From assembly GCF_958431955.1 (NCBI RefSeq), contig NZ_CAUASN010000002.1:62001-126000 (forward strand): a stretch of 64,000 bases of DNA, read 5' to 3'. This document shows, in pieces, positions 53,803 through 63,168 of the stretch. This stretch comes from an uncultured Adlercreutzia sp. Its GTDB lineage: Bacteria > Actinomycetota > Coriobacteriia > Coriobacteriales > Eggerthellaceae. Numbering within the stretch: position 1 is the first letter of the stretch; the number at the start of each line of letters is the position of its first letter. Both the position numbers and the translations under genes were made by a program. The notes below the pieces were generated by a model. That model worked only from the letters and a program-made list of their open reading frames with translations, ran no database searches and was not told where the DNA came from.

Positions 53803-55338
53803 ATGGCGGGATCAAGCGAGAGGGCGCAGGGCCAGCGGCCAGCGGAGCCGTCGGCAAAGCCAAAAGCGCATCGGGCGAAGAGGACGCGGCGGGGATCGGC
53901 CCTCGAGGCCATTGCAGGATCGGGCGCGCTGTGGGCCTGGGGCTTTCTATGCTATCTCAGCCCCGTGCTCATCTCCGTCCCCGATGCGTCGTCGAGCGTC
54001 GGCCTCGAATACGGCTATTTCGCATCCCAAGCCGCCGTCATTGTCACCGCGCTCTCCCTGGTCGTGGGATCTCGGCGGCGCATGGTGGCCCTGGGGCCGG
54101 CAGCTCTTATCATCGCCGCGGTCGTCATGGGGGCGGCGACCATCGCGCTTCCCTGGCTGCTGGCCCGGCATATGCTGGCGCTCGTTATTCTGGTTGGCGT
54201 GGTCACCGGCGTGGCGGGCACGCTGTGTGGCGCCGCCTGGGGCGCCCGCTACTCCCTCGATTTCCGCGACGCTCCGGGCGTCATCATCTTGTCGTTCCTC
54301 TTCGCCTACGTGCTCTACCTAGTTGTTTCCCATGTGGAAGCGGGCCCTGCCGCAGTGATTGCTGTCGCCGCGCTGCCCGTTGTCTCCATGGGGCTGCGAA
54401 CCGACGAGGCCGCTCGGCGCCACCATATGTCGTCCGACGTCTTCCCCTCGAAAACGACGATCGCCCCCGATGCGATGCCCGGCGAGATCATCGCCGGGAG
54501 CTGGGAGGCACGCCTACTCCCCTGGAAGTCGATGGCCCCCATCATCCTCGCCGCGCTCATCGGCAACTTCATTTCCTCCGCTATTATGGGCACCACCTAC
54601 GAGCAGGCCGCCAGCCTGTTCGCCGGCGGCGTGGCCGTCTGCTTCATCATCGCCGTGCTGGCGCTGGTACCCTTCACGCTCGAGAAGCACGGTTTCTCGG
54701 CGCTGAGCCTCTATCGCACAACCGTTACCTTCGCCGTGGCGGGACTGCTGATCATCCTCGCGCTGGGTGGCGCGGGCATTCCCATGGGAGGCGCGCTCGT
54801 GCAGGGGTGCGCCATGTTCCTGCAGGTGCTCGTGTATGTGCTCGTCACGCGAAGCACCCAGCGCGAGGGCCTGGCGCCGCTGCTCTCGTTCAGCGTGGGC
54901 CAGGGGCTCATCTCGGCGGTGGTGCTGGCGGGCAACATTCTGGGCAAGCAGTTCTACTACCTCGTCGGCGGGGCGCTCGCGCCTTTCGAGATTGCCTGCG
55001 CCGTCGGCGTGCTTTTGCTGTTCTGCGTGGTGGTGAATACGAAAGCGAGCGCCGTCTCGGACGATCTTGCGGTAGCGGAGGCGCCGGACGCGCCTGACCG
55101 CCAGACACCACCTCCCAGTGAGGAGGAGCGCGCCGCCGTCTTCTCGGAGCGCTTCAAGCTGACCAAACGCGAGGCCGAGGTGCTGGAATACCTGGTGCGC
55201 GGTCGGAGCCTCCCCTATATCGCCGATGCGCTGTTCGTCACCACCGGCACGGTGAAAACCCACGTCAAGCACATCTACCGCAAATGCGCCGTCAGCACCC
55301 GCCAGGAACTGCTCGACCTGTTCGAGCGCGAAGTCTAG
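53803..55338 (+). CDS. Second LuxR-family regulator with multi-pass membrane N-terminus (511 aa)
   Basis: ATG 53803 follows AAGGGAGGAAGC. An Arg/Lys-rich N-terminal tail (about 1-30) precedes roughly 12 hydrophobic segments (about 38-405). The C-terminal LuxR domain reads FKLTKREAEVLEYLVRGRSLPYIADALFVTTGTVKTHVKHIYRKCAV (about 448-494). It is transcribed divergently from the Tat flavoprotein reductase, repeating the arrangement at 48132. Likely regulator of that reductase; the signal is unknown. Confidence 0.9.
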   Translation: MAGSSERAQGQRPAEPSAKPKAHRAKRTRRGSALEAIAGSGALWAWGFLCYLSPVLISVPDASSSVGLEYGYFASQAAVIVTALSLVVGSRRRMVALGPAALIIAAVVMGAATIALPWLLARHMLALVILVGVVTGVAGTLCGAAWGARYSLDFRDAPGVIILSFLFAYVLYLVVSHVEAGPAAVIAVAALPVVSMGLRTDEAARRHHMSSDVFPSKTTIAPDAMPGEIIAGSWEARLLPWKSMAPIILAALIGNFISSAIMGTTYEQAASLFAGGVAVCFIIAVLALVPFTLEKHGFSALSLYRTTVTFAVAGLLIILALGGAGIPMGGALVQGCAMFLQVLVYVLVTRSTQREGLAPLLSFSVGQGLISAVVLAGNILGKQFYYLVGGALAPFEIACAVGVLLLFCVVVNTKASAVSDDLAVAEAPDAPDRQTPPPSEEERAAVFSERFKLTKREAEVLEYLVRGRSLPYIADALFVTTGTVKTHVKHIYRKCAVSTRQELLDLFEREV

Positions 55339-55419
55339 CAAGTCGAGCGCCCGCACCTCTCTCCATCCGCGCAGCCGCGCCCCTTCGCCTTGTGCACAAA
55401 GCCGCGACCCCAAGTCCCC

Positions 55420-57744
55420 TTACAGTGCGAAGCGGTCGCGGGCGCGCTTCGGGGCAGCAGCGCGCACGGCCTCGGCGCGGTCGTGCTGCCAGTTCATGAG
55501 GAAGAGCACGCAGTCGGTGCGGTTGCTCGCCCGCAAGCGCTCGATCTGGCGGTCGAACAGCTGCGCGTCATCGAGGAAGCCCGCCTCGGCCAGGGCGCGC
55601 ACGCAGGAGATATCGCCCTCGCGAGCCACAGCGGCCACCGCATCGGCCGCGCGCTCACGCAGGACGTCCACGATGCGGGCACGCATCTCAGGCGCCAAGT
55701 GGAAGGGCGCCGCCACGCGATGCAGCAGCGCGCCCAGGTGATAGGGCAAGCCGCGGCCGGCTATGAGCTGGCTGTCGTAGCGCTCGAAGTCGAAGGGGAC
55801 GCCGTCGATGGCCGTTTCCGTAAAGCAGCTGAGCAGCTGGTCAGAGGTGATGTGCACCACCGCATCGGCCGCCGCCAGACGCACCACCGCGTACTCGAAG
55901 CTGCCCTCGCCGATGCTCGTGACGTTGGCGGGAATAAGCACGGGGCCTGCGAGGCTGCGCGAGCAGAAGCAGTGGGCGCCGATGGAGCGCAGACCCTCGG
56001 GCAGCATGAGCTTGCGCGTGCCCTTGCAGGCATTGCCGTCGCCGATGGCGCGCACCGTGTCGGGAACAGCGAGCGTGGCCGGCGCCGTGATGAGAGCCCG
56101 CTCGGCAATGGTCGTCAGCGGAAGGCCGCCCACCTCGCGGGGCAGCGCCAAGCGATCGGTCACCGGCACCGGGGCCACCATGGCCGCTGCGGCCTCGGCG
56201 GCAATCTCGCGGGGCGAGAGGGTGGCCTCGTCGTGAGCCCGAGCGTGAGCCGCCGACGAGAAGCGCCGCGACACCGAGTCGGGCGCAGGAGGTCCGGCCA
56301 CGAGCCGCGCCTCGCCATCGGCGAAGTCGTACCAGCAGTCGTCCTGCTCGAGGGCGCTGAAATCGGTCACACGGCCACCGCAGCGCTGCACGATGCGGGC
56401 TAGGGCGGCTGGGGCGCTGCCTCGCCAGATGGTCTCGGGATGCACGGTTCCGTCCACACGCTCCAAGGTGTCGGGCGCATCCAGCACCCGTGGTGGAGGA
56501 CAGCCCTTGGCGAAAGCCGCGGGGCCCACCACGCGCACGCCCTGGGGGATAGCAAGGCGCTCCTCGTAGGGAGCTCCCGCGAACAGCAGCCGCCAGGAGC
56601 CGTCAGCATCCTGGCCGGGGGCGCCAGTGCCCTGGCCGGCGGCGCCAGACTGCGCGCCCGGCGCGCTCGCGGGCACCTCGCCCATCTTCTCCAGCAGGCA
56701 GCCATCCTGCACGGCAAAGCGCTCGTTGGCCGCACTCGCTAGGTATTGGCGGCACCTCAGGCGCGGGTTGGGCAACGCCATATCCAGCGGCGCCGGATCG
56801 TAGGTGCGCACCCCCGCACCAAGATAGACCGCCTCGGCGCATACCGACCCGAATGCCTGGGCACCCACCACCTCTACCGTGTCGGGCACCACCAACAGGC
56901 GCACCCGCGCGCCACTCGTGTAGCGTCGGGCGAAAGCCTCCGAGGCAATGCGCTTCACCGGTACGCCATCAACGGAAGACGGCACTACGACCACCAGATT
57001 GTCGGCCGGCAGCCCATGCTCGGCCAACACGCTCAGGTGCATCGCCGACACCGCGAAGCCGTCGCCATCACGACGCACCGTCAGCGGCACGTTGGTGGCG
57101 AAGTGCCTCAGTGCCTCTTCCGCCAGCTCTTCCGCCGGCCCTTCCGCCAACTCCTTTGTCGGCCCTTCCACCAACCCGTACGCTCGCTCGCCCGTTGTTT
57201 CACGCGACTTTGTAAGTGTTTCACGGCAGGTATTCGAATGCGAAAGATCATTATCGAGTGTTTCACGGCATTCTGATGTTTCACACAAGGCCGTATCGGA
57301 CGCAGCCGACGCAACCTCGTTCCGCGATTGCCCAGGGTTCCACCGCGGCGTCTGACCCAACGTCCACAGCTCATGGGGCGTCAGCGCGCGGACGGCCTCG
57401 CGTTCCGCGGCCTTTCCTTCCGCTGCCGCCGGCCCTTCCCCGTGTACGGCGTCCCCGATGAGAGCCATGCGCTCCTCATCGGTTATGCCCATGCCCAGCG
57501 CCCCCACAATGCGCAAGTCGCCGTCGGTGCCGGCAAGTTCATCGGTTTCGTCGAGCGCCGCATCGTGGACCCAGGGCTTATAGGGCGCCAGCTGCGGCCG
57601 CCAGTTCTCGCCCTCGATGGGATGCCCCGGCTCCTCGATAGACACATCGCTTAAGGCCAAGTGCAGGGGATTTTCTTGCATTTGCGCAATAAGATCGATT
57701 GCCGGAGTTATCTCGTCGCGAAAGACCAGCGTGTTCGCGTTCAT
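55420..57744 (-). CDS. BspA-like repeat-containing protein (774 aa)
   Basis: ATG 57744 is used. No signal peptide, so it is probably cytoplasmic. Several segments resemble the leucine-rich BspA-type repeat (RLLVVPDTVEVVGAQAFGS, LAIPQGVRVVGPAAFAKG, LAVPDTVRAIGDGNACKG, LMLPEGLRSIGAHCFCS, VLIPANVTSIGEGSFEY). The C-terminal 130 residues resemble an ankyrin-like helical region (GDISCVRALAEAGFLDDAQLFDRQI). An insertion at about residues 150-190 has lower G/C and repeated RETL/CETS units. Divergent from the VWA/MoxR genes; function unknown. Confidence 0.78.
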   Translation of the reverse strand: MNANTLVFRDEITPAIDLIAQMQENPLHLALSDVSIEEPGHPIEGENWRPQLAPYKPWVHDAALDETDELAGTDGDLRIVGALGMGITDEERMALIGDAVHGEGPAAAEGKAAEREAVRALTPHELWTLGQTPRWNPGQSRNEVASAASDTALCETSECRETLDNDLSHSNTCRETLTKSRETTGERAYGLVEGPTKELAEGPAEELAEEALRHFATNVPLTVRRDGDGFAVSAMHLSVLAEHGLPADNLVVVVPSSVDGVPVKRIASEAFARRYTSGARVRLLVVPDTVEVVGAQAFGSVCAEAVYLGAGVRTYDPAPLDMALPNPRLRCRQYLASAANERFAVQDGCLLEKMGEVPASAPGAQSGAAGQGTGAPGQDADGSWRLLFAGAPYEERLAIPQGVRVVGPAAFAKGCPPPRVLDAPDTLERVDGTVHPETIWRGSAPAALARIVQRCGGRVTDFSALEQDDCWYDFADGEARLVAGPPAPDSVSRRFSSAAHARAHDEATLSPREIAAEAAAAMVAPVPVTDRLALPREVGGLPLTTIAERALITAPATLAVPDTVRAIGDGNACKGTRKLMLPEGLRSIGAHCFCSRSLAGPVLIPANVTSIGEGSFEYAVVRLAAADAVVHITSDQLLSCFTETAIDGVPFDFERYDSQLIAGRGLPYHLGALLHRVAAPFHLAPEMRARIVDVLRERAADAVAAVAREGDISCVRALAEAGFLDDAQLFDRQIERLRASNRTDCVLFLMNWQHDRAEAVRAAAPKRARDRFAL
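57196..57285. repeat. Cluster of four TGTTTCAC direct repeats inside the BspA-like gene
   Basis: TGTTTCAC occurs at 57196-57203, 57217-57224, 57259-57266 and 57277-57284; the first three continue with G. The segment is clearly less G/C-rich than its surroundings and encodes the inserted RETL/CETS units on the minus strand. The eight-mer is identical to half of the canonical parS chromosome-partition site. No full palindromic parS is present here. Confidence 0.6.
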
Positions 57745-57835
57745 GGTTTTGCGCACCTTCCCAATTTGGGGGCATTCGGGATGTTTACCCCGCGTGCGCC
57801 CCATGCTACACTACGCCGCAAGACGGCACAACGGC

Positions 57836-58023
57836 AAAGCCGATTTGCTTTTCTGGCCAAAAAGCACCTCGAGTGCGCTCTTTTTAGCCAGAAAGAGGTC
57901 TCCTGAGGGCGGAAATCGTCACCTTGGCAAATAATTTTAACGATTATCGTTTATTATTTCTTTCAAGTACAGCGATTCCAGCTCACTCGAGGCTGTTTTT
58001 GGCCAGAAAAGCAAATCGGCTTT
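57836..58023. repeat. Intergenic palindromic element A (40-bp arms)
   Basis: The arms 57836-57875 and 57984-58023 are inverted repeats matching at 37 of 40 positions (start AAAGCCGATTTGCTTTTCTG). The 108-base interior contains CTTTTTAGCCAGAAAGAGGTC (57880-57900) and an A/T-rich stretch around 57928-57965. The interior motif is shared with element B at 63002. It fills most of the 303-base divergent gap between the BspA-like and VWA genes. It could be a MITE-like element or structured regulatory DNA/RNA. Confidence 0.8.
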
Positions 58024-58047
58024 GACTGCCAATCGGAGAGGGGCATC

Positions 58048-59604
58048 GTGGCACAGGTCGCGAGAAACACCGGCGATGTGGAAGCGCTCGCGCTCGAGGC
58101 GCTCGACCTCGTGCGCAACGGCCTGCTCGTGAACCTGCGCTTCATGAGCGCGGCCTTCGCCCGTCTGACTCCCCTGCCCCAGCCCGGCGCCACGCTCGCC
58201 ACCGACGGCGCTCACCTGCGCCTCGACCCTGCCACCTGGGCGCGCACCTACGCCGCTGACCCGGCCGAGGCGAGCCGCGCCTACCTGCACGTGGTTCTCC
58301 ACAACGTGTTCCTGCACCTGTACCCCGGCGCGAACGTGGACGCCGACCTGTGGGATATCGCCTGCGACATGGTAGTGGAGTCGGTCATCGACCAGCTGGA
58401 TCTGCCCGCCACCCGCACGGCCCAGGCCGTCGCCTCACGTCCCGAGCTGGAGCGCATCGCCGCCGAGGCCGGCCTTATGACCGCCGAGCGCGTGTACGCC
58501 GCCCTGCGCGAGCGGCGTGCGGCCGGTGCCTCGCCTGAGGAGCTCGCCCGCCTGGGCGCTCGCTTTCACGTGGACGACCACCGCCCGTGGCACGCCGTCG
58601 TCATCGCCGAGGGCGATAGCAGCCCCGCCTCCGAAGGCGACGCCGCCGAGGGCGAGGGGCAGCGCAGCGCCGCCGCCGGCGCGGCCGACACCCCCGGCAC
58701 CGACATGGACATCCCCGACGAGGCCGACGACGTCCCCTACTCCCACAAGGCCCACCGCGCCATGGATTCCGCCGACATCACCCAGAAGGAGGCGCCCGAG
58801 CACGCCGCCCGGGCCATCGGCGAGCGCTTCGCCGACACCGTGCAACTGGATCGCTCCCGCGAGCAGTGGGAGAACGCCGCCCTGGAAATGGGCATCCAGC
58901 TGGACGCCTATACGAAGCTGTGGGGCATAGAGGGATCGAATCTGTCCATGAACCTGCGCAAAGTGACCCGCGAGAAGCACGACTACCGCGCCTTCTTGCG
59001 GAAATTCGCGCGCATGGGCGAGCAGATCCGCGTGAACGACGACGAGTTCGACTATGTGTTCTACACCTACGGGCTCTCGCTTTACGGCAACCTGCCGCTC
59101 GTGGAGCCAGTGGAATTCGCCGAGGAGAAGCGCATCCGCGACTTCGTCATCGCCATCGACACCTCGGCCTCCACCAAAGACGGCCTCGTGCGGAAATTCA
59201 TCGAGCGCACCTATTCCATCCTCGCCGACGAGACGAGCTTCTTCTCGCAGATGAACGTGCTCATCGTGCAGTGCGACGCGGCGGTGACCGACGTGGCCCG
59301 CATCACCAGCCTGCGTGACTTGGAAGACTACCTGGCCAACCCCGTCGTGAAGGGGCTCGGCGGCACCGACTTCCGCCCCGTGTTCCACTTCGTGGACGAA
59401 GCGCTGGCCGCCGGCGAGCTGAACGACTTGGGCGGACTCATCTACTTCACTGACGGTCAGGGCACTTACCCCGCGCACCGTCCGACCTACGAGACCGCCT
59501 TCGTCTTCCTGGACTCCGACGACGCCGCAGCGAGCGCACCCGTGCCCCCGTGGGCCATGAAAGTAGTGCTGGACGACACCTTCGTATTGGAAGAGGAATA
59601 CTAG
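58048..59604 (+). CDS. VWA-domain protein with degenerate metallopeptidase-like N-terminus, MoxR partner (518 aa)
   Basis: GTG start behind GGAGAGGGGCATC. The N-terminal half follows the DUF2201 metallopeptidase-like domain (HVVLHNVFLHLYP, about 79-91, an altered HExxH, then DLWDIACDMVVESVIDQ). The C-terminal third is the DUF2201/VWA-like domain with the metal-ion site IDTSAST (about 370-376) and GGTDFRPVFHFVDE and YFTDGQG. Such proteins act with MoxR AAA+ ATPases, here the next gene 13 bases downstream, as metal-insertion or complex-assembly machines. The target complex is unknown. Confidence 0.85.
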   Translation: MAQVARNTGDVEALALEALDLVRNGLLVNLRFMSAAFARLTPLPQPGATLATDGAHLRLDPATWARTYAADPAEASRAYLHVVLHNVFLHLYPGANVDADLWDIACDMVVESVIDQLDLPATRTAQAVASRPELERIAAEAGLMTAERVYAALRERRAAGASPEELARLGARFHVDDHRPWHAVVIAEGDSSPASEGDAAEGEGQRSAAAGAADTPGTDMDIPDEADDVPYSHKAHRAMDSADITQKEAPEHAARAIGERFADTVQLDRSREQWENAALEMGIQLDAYTKLWGIEGSNLSMNLRKVTREKHDYRAFLRKFARMGEQIRVNDDEFDYVFYTYGLSLYGNLPLVEPVEFAEEKRIRDFVIAIDTSASTKDGLVRKFIERTYSILADETSFFSQMNVLIVQCDAAVTDVARITSLRDLEDYLANPVVKGLGGTDFRPVFHFVDEALAAGELNDLGGLIYFTDGQGTYPAHRPTYETAFVFLDSDDAAASAPVPPWAMKVVLDDTFVLEEEY

Positions 59605-59617
59605 AACAGGAGCCCCC

Positions 59618-61141
59618 ATGAACATTCGGGAAGCGAAACAGCAGATCAGAAACGCCATGGTGGCCTACTTCACCAAAGACGAGTTCGGCAACTACCTGCT
59701 GCCGGCCGAGCGGCAGCGCCCGGTGTTCCTGCTCGGCGCGCCGGGCATCGGTAAGACGGCCATCATGGAGCAGATCGCCCAGGAGCTGGAAGTGGGGCTG
59801 GTGTCCTACTCCATGACGCACCACACGCGCCAGAGCGCGCTCGGCCTGCCCTTCATCGCCACGAAAACCTACGGCGGCGAGGACTACCAGGTGTCCGAGT
59901 ACACCATGAGCGAGATCATCGCATCGGTGTACGAGGCCATGGAATCCACGGGGCGCACCGAGGGCATCCTGTTTCTGGACGAGATCAACTGCGTGTCCGA
60001 GACGCTCACACCGGCCATGCTGCAGTTTCTGCAGTACAAGGTGTTCGGGCGCCACGCCGTGCCCGCGGGCTGGATCGTGGTGACGGCCGGCAATCCGCCC
60101 GAGTACAACCGCACGGCGCGCGACTTCGACATCGCCACGTGGGACCGCCTCAAACGCATCGAGGTGGAGCCCGACTACGACGTGTGGCGCGAGTTCGCCG
60201 TGGCCAGCGCCGTGCACCCGGCCATCATCACCTACCTGGATATCGAGCGCAGCCACTTCTACGCCGTGGAAGCCACCCCCGACGGCGCCTCGTTTGTGAC
60301 GGCCCGCGGCTGGGACGACCTGTCGGCCATGATCAAGCTCTACGAGCGCCAGGGGCTCGCGGTAGACGAGCTGCTGGTGGAGCAGTATGTGCAGAACGGC
60401 GACATTGCGAAGCGATTCGCCATGTACTACGACCTGTTCACGAAGTATCGCTCCGACTACCAGATCGACCGTATCCTGGACGGCAGCGCCGATGCAGCCC
60501 TGGCCGAGCGGGCCCGGCGGGCGCCCTTCGACGAGCGCGTGGCTGTCATGGGGCTTGTGGTAGACGCCACGGTGGACGTGCTGCGCCAGGCGGTGTTGGA
60601 AGAGAAGGCGGCCGCATTCACCCACGGCGTGCTGGCCGACCTGAAGGAGCGGCTGGCGGCGGAAGGCATCGCCGAGGACGCGGACATATCGGAGCTTCTG
60701 CGCGCCACGAGCGCCGAGCTGGCCCGCACCCGCGACACCGAACGGGCCGCGAGCCTTCTGTCCGAGGAGCGCTACCGCTCCTTCGAGCGGGCCATCGGAC
60801 TTCTGGACGAGGTAGTGCGCACCGGGGCCGAGCTGCCCGGGGGCGCCACGTTCAACCTGGCGCGCGAGCGCTTCAACGAGCGGCTCGACGAGCTGGACGC
60901 CTCGGTGGACGCGGCCTCGGCGACGCTCGACCACGTGTTCAAGTTCGTGGAAGAGGCCTTCGGCGAGGGCCAGGAGATGCTCATGCTCGTGACCGACCTG
61001 TCGGTGAGCCGCGCGGGCATGGCCTTCATCAACGACCACGGCTGCGAGCGCTACTTCGCCCACAACCAGAACCTCCAGTTCTACGAGCGCGGCAGCGACC
61101 TGGCCGCCCGCATCGACCGCATCACCTTGGAAGAGGAGTAG
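59618..61141 (+). CDS. MoxR-family AAA+ ATPase (507 aa)
   Basis: Chaperone-type ATPase working with the upstream VWA protein. Walker A GAPGIGKTA (about 39-47), Walker B GILFLDEINCVSETLTPAMLQFLQ (about 114-137), and sensor 1 VVTAGNPPEYN (about 152-162). The C-terminal 200 residues form a helical lid and extra coiled region (LARERFNERLDELDASVDAASATLDHV), making it longer than a minimal MoxR protein (about 330 aa). The pair occurs without a visible target operon. Confidence 0.9.
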   Translation: MNIREAKQQIRNAMVAYFTKDEFGNYLLPAERQRPVFLLGAPGIGKTAIMEQIAQELEVGLVSYSMTHHTRQSALGLPFIATKTYGGEDYQVSEYTMSEIIASVYEAMESTGRTEGILFLDEINCVSETLTPAMLQFLQYKVFGRHAVPAGWIVVTAGNPPEYNRTARDFDIATWDRLKRIEVEPDYDVWREFAVASAVHPAIITYLDIERSHFYAVEATPDGASFVTARGWDDLSAMIKLYERQGLAVDELLVEQYVQNGDIAKRFAMYYDLFTKYRSDYQIDRILDGSADAALAERARRAPFDERVAVMGLVVDATVDVLRQAVLEEKAAAFTHGVLADLKERLAAEGIAEDADISELLRATSAELARTRDTERAASLLSEERYRSFERAIGLLDEVVRTGAELPGGATFNLARERFNERLDELDASVDAASATLDHVFKFVEEAFGEGQEMLMLVTDLSVSRAGMAFINDHGCERYFAHNQNLQFYERGSDLAARIDRITLEEE

Positions 61142-61277
61142 GGGGCGGCCGAGGCGAGCGACCGAAAGCGAAGAGGCGACGGGCCGCTACTGGCGGAGAC
61201 GAAGGGGCGCCGCTGGCAGAGGCCTCGGAGCACGCCACCGCCCACCATTCCCACCGTTTCCAACAAAACTTCCTTGC

Positions 61278-61314
61278 AGCGGCCTGTCCCTTCTTTGGGA
61301 CAGGCCGCTTCGTC
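61278..61314. terminator. Rho-independent terminator between MoxR and HtrA genes
   Basis: AGCGGCCTGTCCC (61278-61290) and GGGACAGGCCGCT (61297-61309) are perfect 13-base arms over TTCTTT. The T-run is poor, but the stem is long. The rest of the 311-base gap (61142-61452) holds no gene I can support and no clear promoter. Confidence 0.75.
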
Positions 61315-61452
61315 ATACCCGGGGTGTACTCCACCTGATGTATCTGCGTGTCGGGAGCGTGATAAGGGGTTGCCGTCGCGGAAAAGGCATGCTGGCGCGT
61401 GCTAGAGTTCGCCCCAGCACAAGACGACCCCCTCGACACAAGGAGATCACCT

Positions 61453-62880
61453 ATGACGAACTTCAACGGACTCAACGAGCGCGGCAACACCCCTTCCCTG
61501 CGCGGCAACCATGCCCGCCCCGCCGACGAGATTGCCGCCCAGCCCTTCGACATCGACGGCTCGGTGGCCGCTTCCATGGCCGCGAACGTGCCCGGCGCCA
61601 AGAAGGCCCGCAGCCGCACCTTCCTCACCGGCTTCGCCGGCGCTGCCATGGCCTGCATGCTGGCTTTGGGCATCAACGGCGCGATCATCGACCCCGCGAC
61701 CGCCGAGGCCGCCGGCGCCAACGCGCCTATCACCCAGACCGCCCTGGCCACGAACGGCGACGCCACCCTGGCGGAGGTCGTGGCGGCCAAGTGCCTGCCG
61801 TCGGTGGTGTTCGTGGAGACCTACGCCGAAGCGGGCGGCCAGACGCAGGCCATGGGCACTGGCTCGGGCGTGGTGCTGTCCGAGGACGGCTACCTCATCA
61901 CGAACAACCACGTGGTGGACGGCGGCTCCGCCTTCAAGGTGACCATCGCCGGCACCACCTACGATGCCGAGCTTGTGGGCACCGATCCGTCCTCGGACGT
62001 GGCCGTGCTGAAGGCCAAGGACGCGAGCGGCCTCACTCCCATGGAGATCGGCGACTCCGACAACCTGAACGTCGGCGAGTGGGTCATGACGCTTGGCGCC
62101 CCCTTCGGACTCGAGCAGTCGGTGGCCACGGGCATCGTGAGCGCCACGAGCCGTTCCCAGATTATGGACGCGAGCGAGTCGACCCAGGCCGGCGGCTCGG
62201 GCGAGGTGACCATCTACCCGAACATGATCCAGACCGACGCGGCCATCAACCCCGGCAACTCCGGCGGTGCCATGGTTGACTCCGACGGCAAGCTCATCGG
62301 CATCAACACGCTCATCACCTCGTACTCGGGCAACTACTCCGGCGTGGGCTTCGCCATTCCCGCGAACTACGCAGTGAACCTCGCGAACCAGATCATCGCC
62401 GGCGAGACGCCCACCCACGCCCAGCTCGGCGTGAGCCTGTCCACGGTGAACGACCAGATGGCGGGTAGCTTCGGTCTGGCCTCCGAGAGCGGCGCCTATG
62501 TGGCCGCCGTGTCCGAGGGCTCCGGCGCTGCGGCGGCGGGCCTGACCGAGGGTGACATCATCACGGCTCTCGACGGCGAGAGCGTGGAAGGCGCTTCCGA
62601 CCTCATGCTGGCCGTGCGCGGCAAGAACCCCGGCGACACGGTGACCCTCACGGTGAACCGCAACGGCCAGGAGCAGGAGATCCAGGTGACCCTGGGCGAC
62701 GACGCCGCCAGCCAGAAGGCCGCCGAGGCCCAGAAGCAGCAGGAGCAGCAGATGCCCGAGAACGGCTACGACTACGGTTACGGCTACGGCCAGGACGGCG
62801 GCAACGCCTATGGCTACGGCGACCAGTACGGCCAGGACGGCCGCGGCCTGAACCTGGACGACCTCTTCGGCCAGCGCTAA
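61453..62880 (+). CDS. HtrA/DegP-like membrane-anchored serine protease (475 aa)
   Basis: Extracytoplasmic quality-control protease. ATG 61453 follows AAGGAGATCACC. A cytoplasmic tail (about 1-55) leads to one transmembrane helix (FLTGFAGAAMACMLALGING, about 57-76). The catalytic triad is His in TNNHVVDGG (about 153), Asp in PSSDVAVLK (about 182) and Ser in NPGNSGGAM (about 269). A PDZ domain follows (AQLGVSLSTVNDQM ... GDTVTLTVNRNGQEQEI, about 322-418). The Tyr/Gly/Gln-rich tail is repetitive (YGYGQDGGNAYGYGDQYG), an unusual addition. Confidence 0.93.
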   Translation: MTNFNGLNERGNTPSLRGNHARPADEIAAQPFDIDGSVAASMAANVPGAKKARSRTFLTGFAGAAMACMLALGINGAIIDPATAEAAGANAPITQTALATNGDATLAEVVAAKCLPSVVFVETYAEAGGQTQAMGTGSGVVLSEDGYLITNNHVVDGGSAFKVTIAGTTYDAELVGTDPSSDVAVLKAKDASGLTPMEIGDSDNLNVGEWVMTLGAPFGLEQSVATGIVSATSRSQIMDASESTQAGGSGEVTIYPNMIQTDAAINPGNSGGAMVDSDGKLIGINTLITSYSGNYSGVGFAIPANYAVNLANQIIAGETPTHAQLGVSLSTVNDQMAGSFGLASESGAYVAAVSEGSGAAAAGLTEGDIITALDGESVEGASDLMLAVRGKNPGDTVTLTVNRNGQEQEIQVTLGDDAASQKAAEAQKQQEQQMPENGYDYGYGYGQDGGNAYGYGDQYGQDGRGLNLDDLFGQR

Positions 62881-62932
62881 GTCGCAGCGCGAAACATGCC
62901 GCGGGTTCCGCACCTGCGATCCATCACCAAGC

Positions 62933-62962
62933 GGGGCGCGCTTCGGGAGGGAAGCGCGCCCC
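62933..62962 (+). terminator. Terminator-like hairpin after HtrA
   Basis: GGGGCGCGCTTC (62933-62944) pairs perfectly with GAAGCGCGCCCC (62951-62962) over GGGAGG. It is followed by GTGTTGC, so the U-run is weak; termination may be partial. Confidence 0.6.
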
Positions 62963-63001
62963 GTGTTGCATGTGTCCGCCCGGCAGAGCGCCCGTGCGTT
63001 A

Positions 63002-63123
63002 TGAGAAGAAAACGACGGTTTTCGTAGCTTTTTCGCTTGAAAAGAGGTCGTCTAAAGAACGTGATCAGGCAAAACGCCGCCCTCTTGCCTACGAATACTA
63101 CGAAATCCGTCGTTTTCTTCTCA
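63002..63123. repeat. Intergenic palindromic element B (26-bp arms)
   Basis: Arms 63002-63027 and 63098-63123 are inverted repeats with one mismatch (the left arm contains AGAAGAAAACGACGG). The interior carries CTTTTTCGCTTGAAAAGAGG (63028-63047) followed by TCGTCT, closely matching the interior of element A. It lies between the HtrA and DUF4097-like genes, which converge here. An open frame crossing it (62970-63185) has no ribosome binding site and is not supported as a gene. Confidence 0.75.
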
Positions 63124-63168
63124 ATAGGAGAGCGCCGACGTTCGCCGGTGCCCGAATGCCACGAAGTT

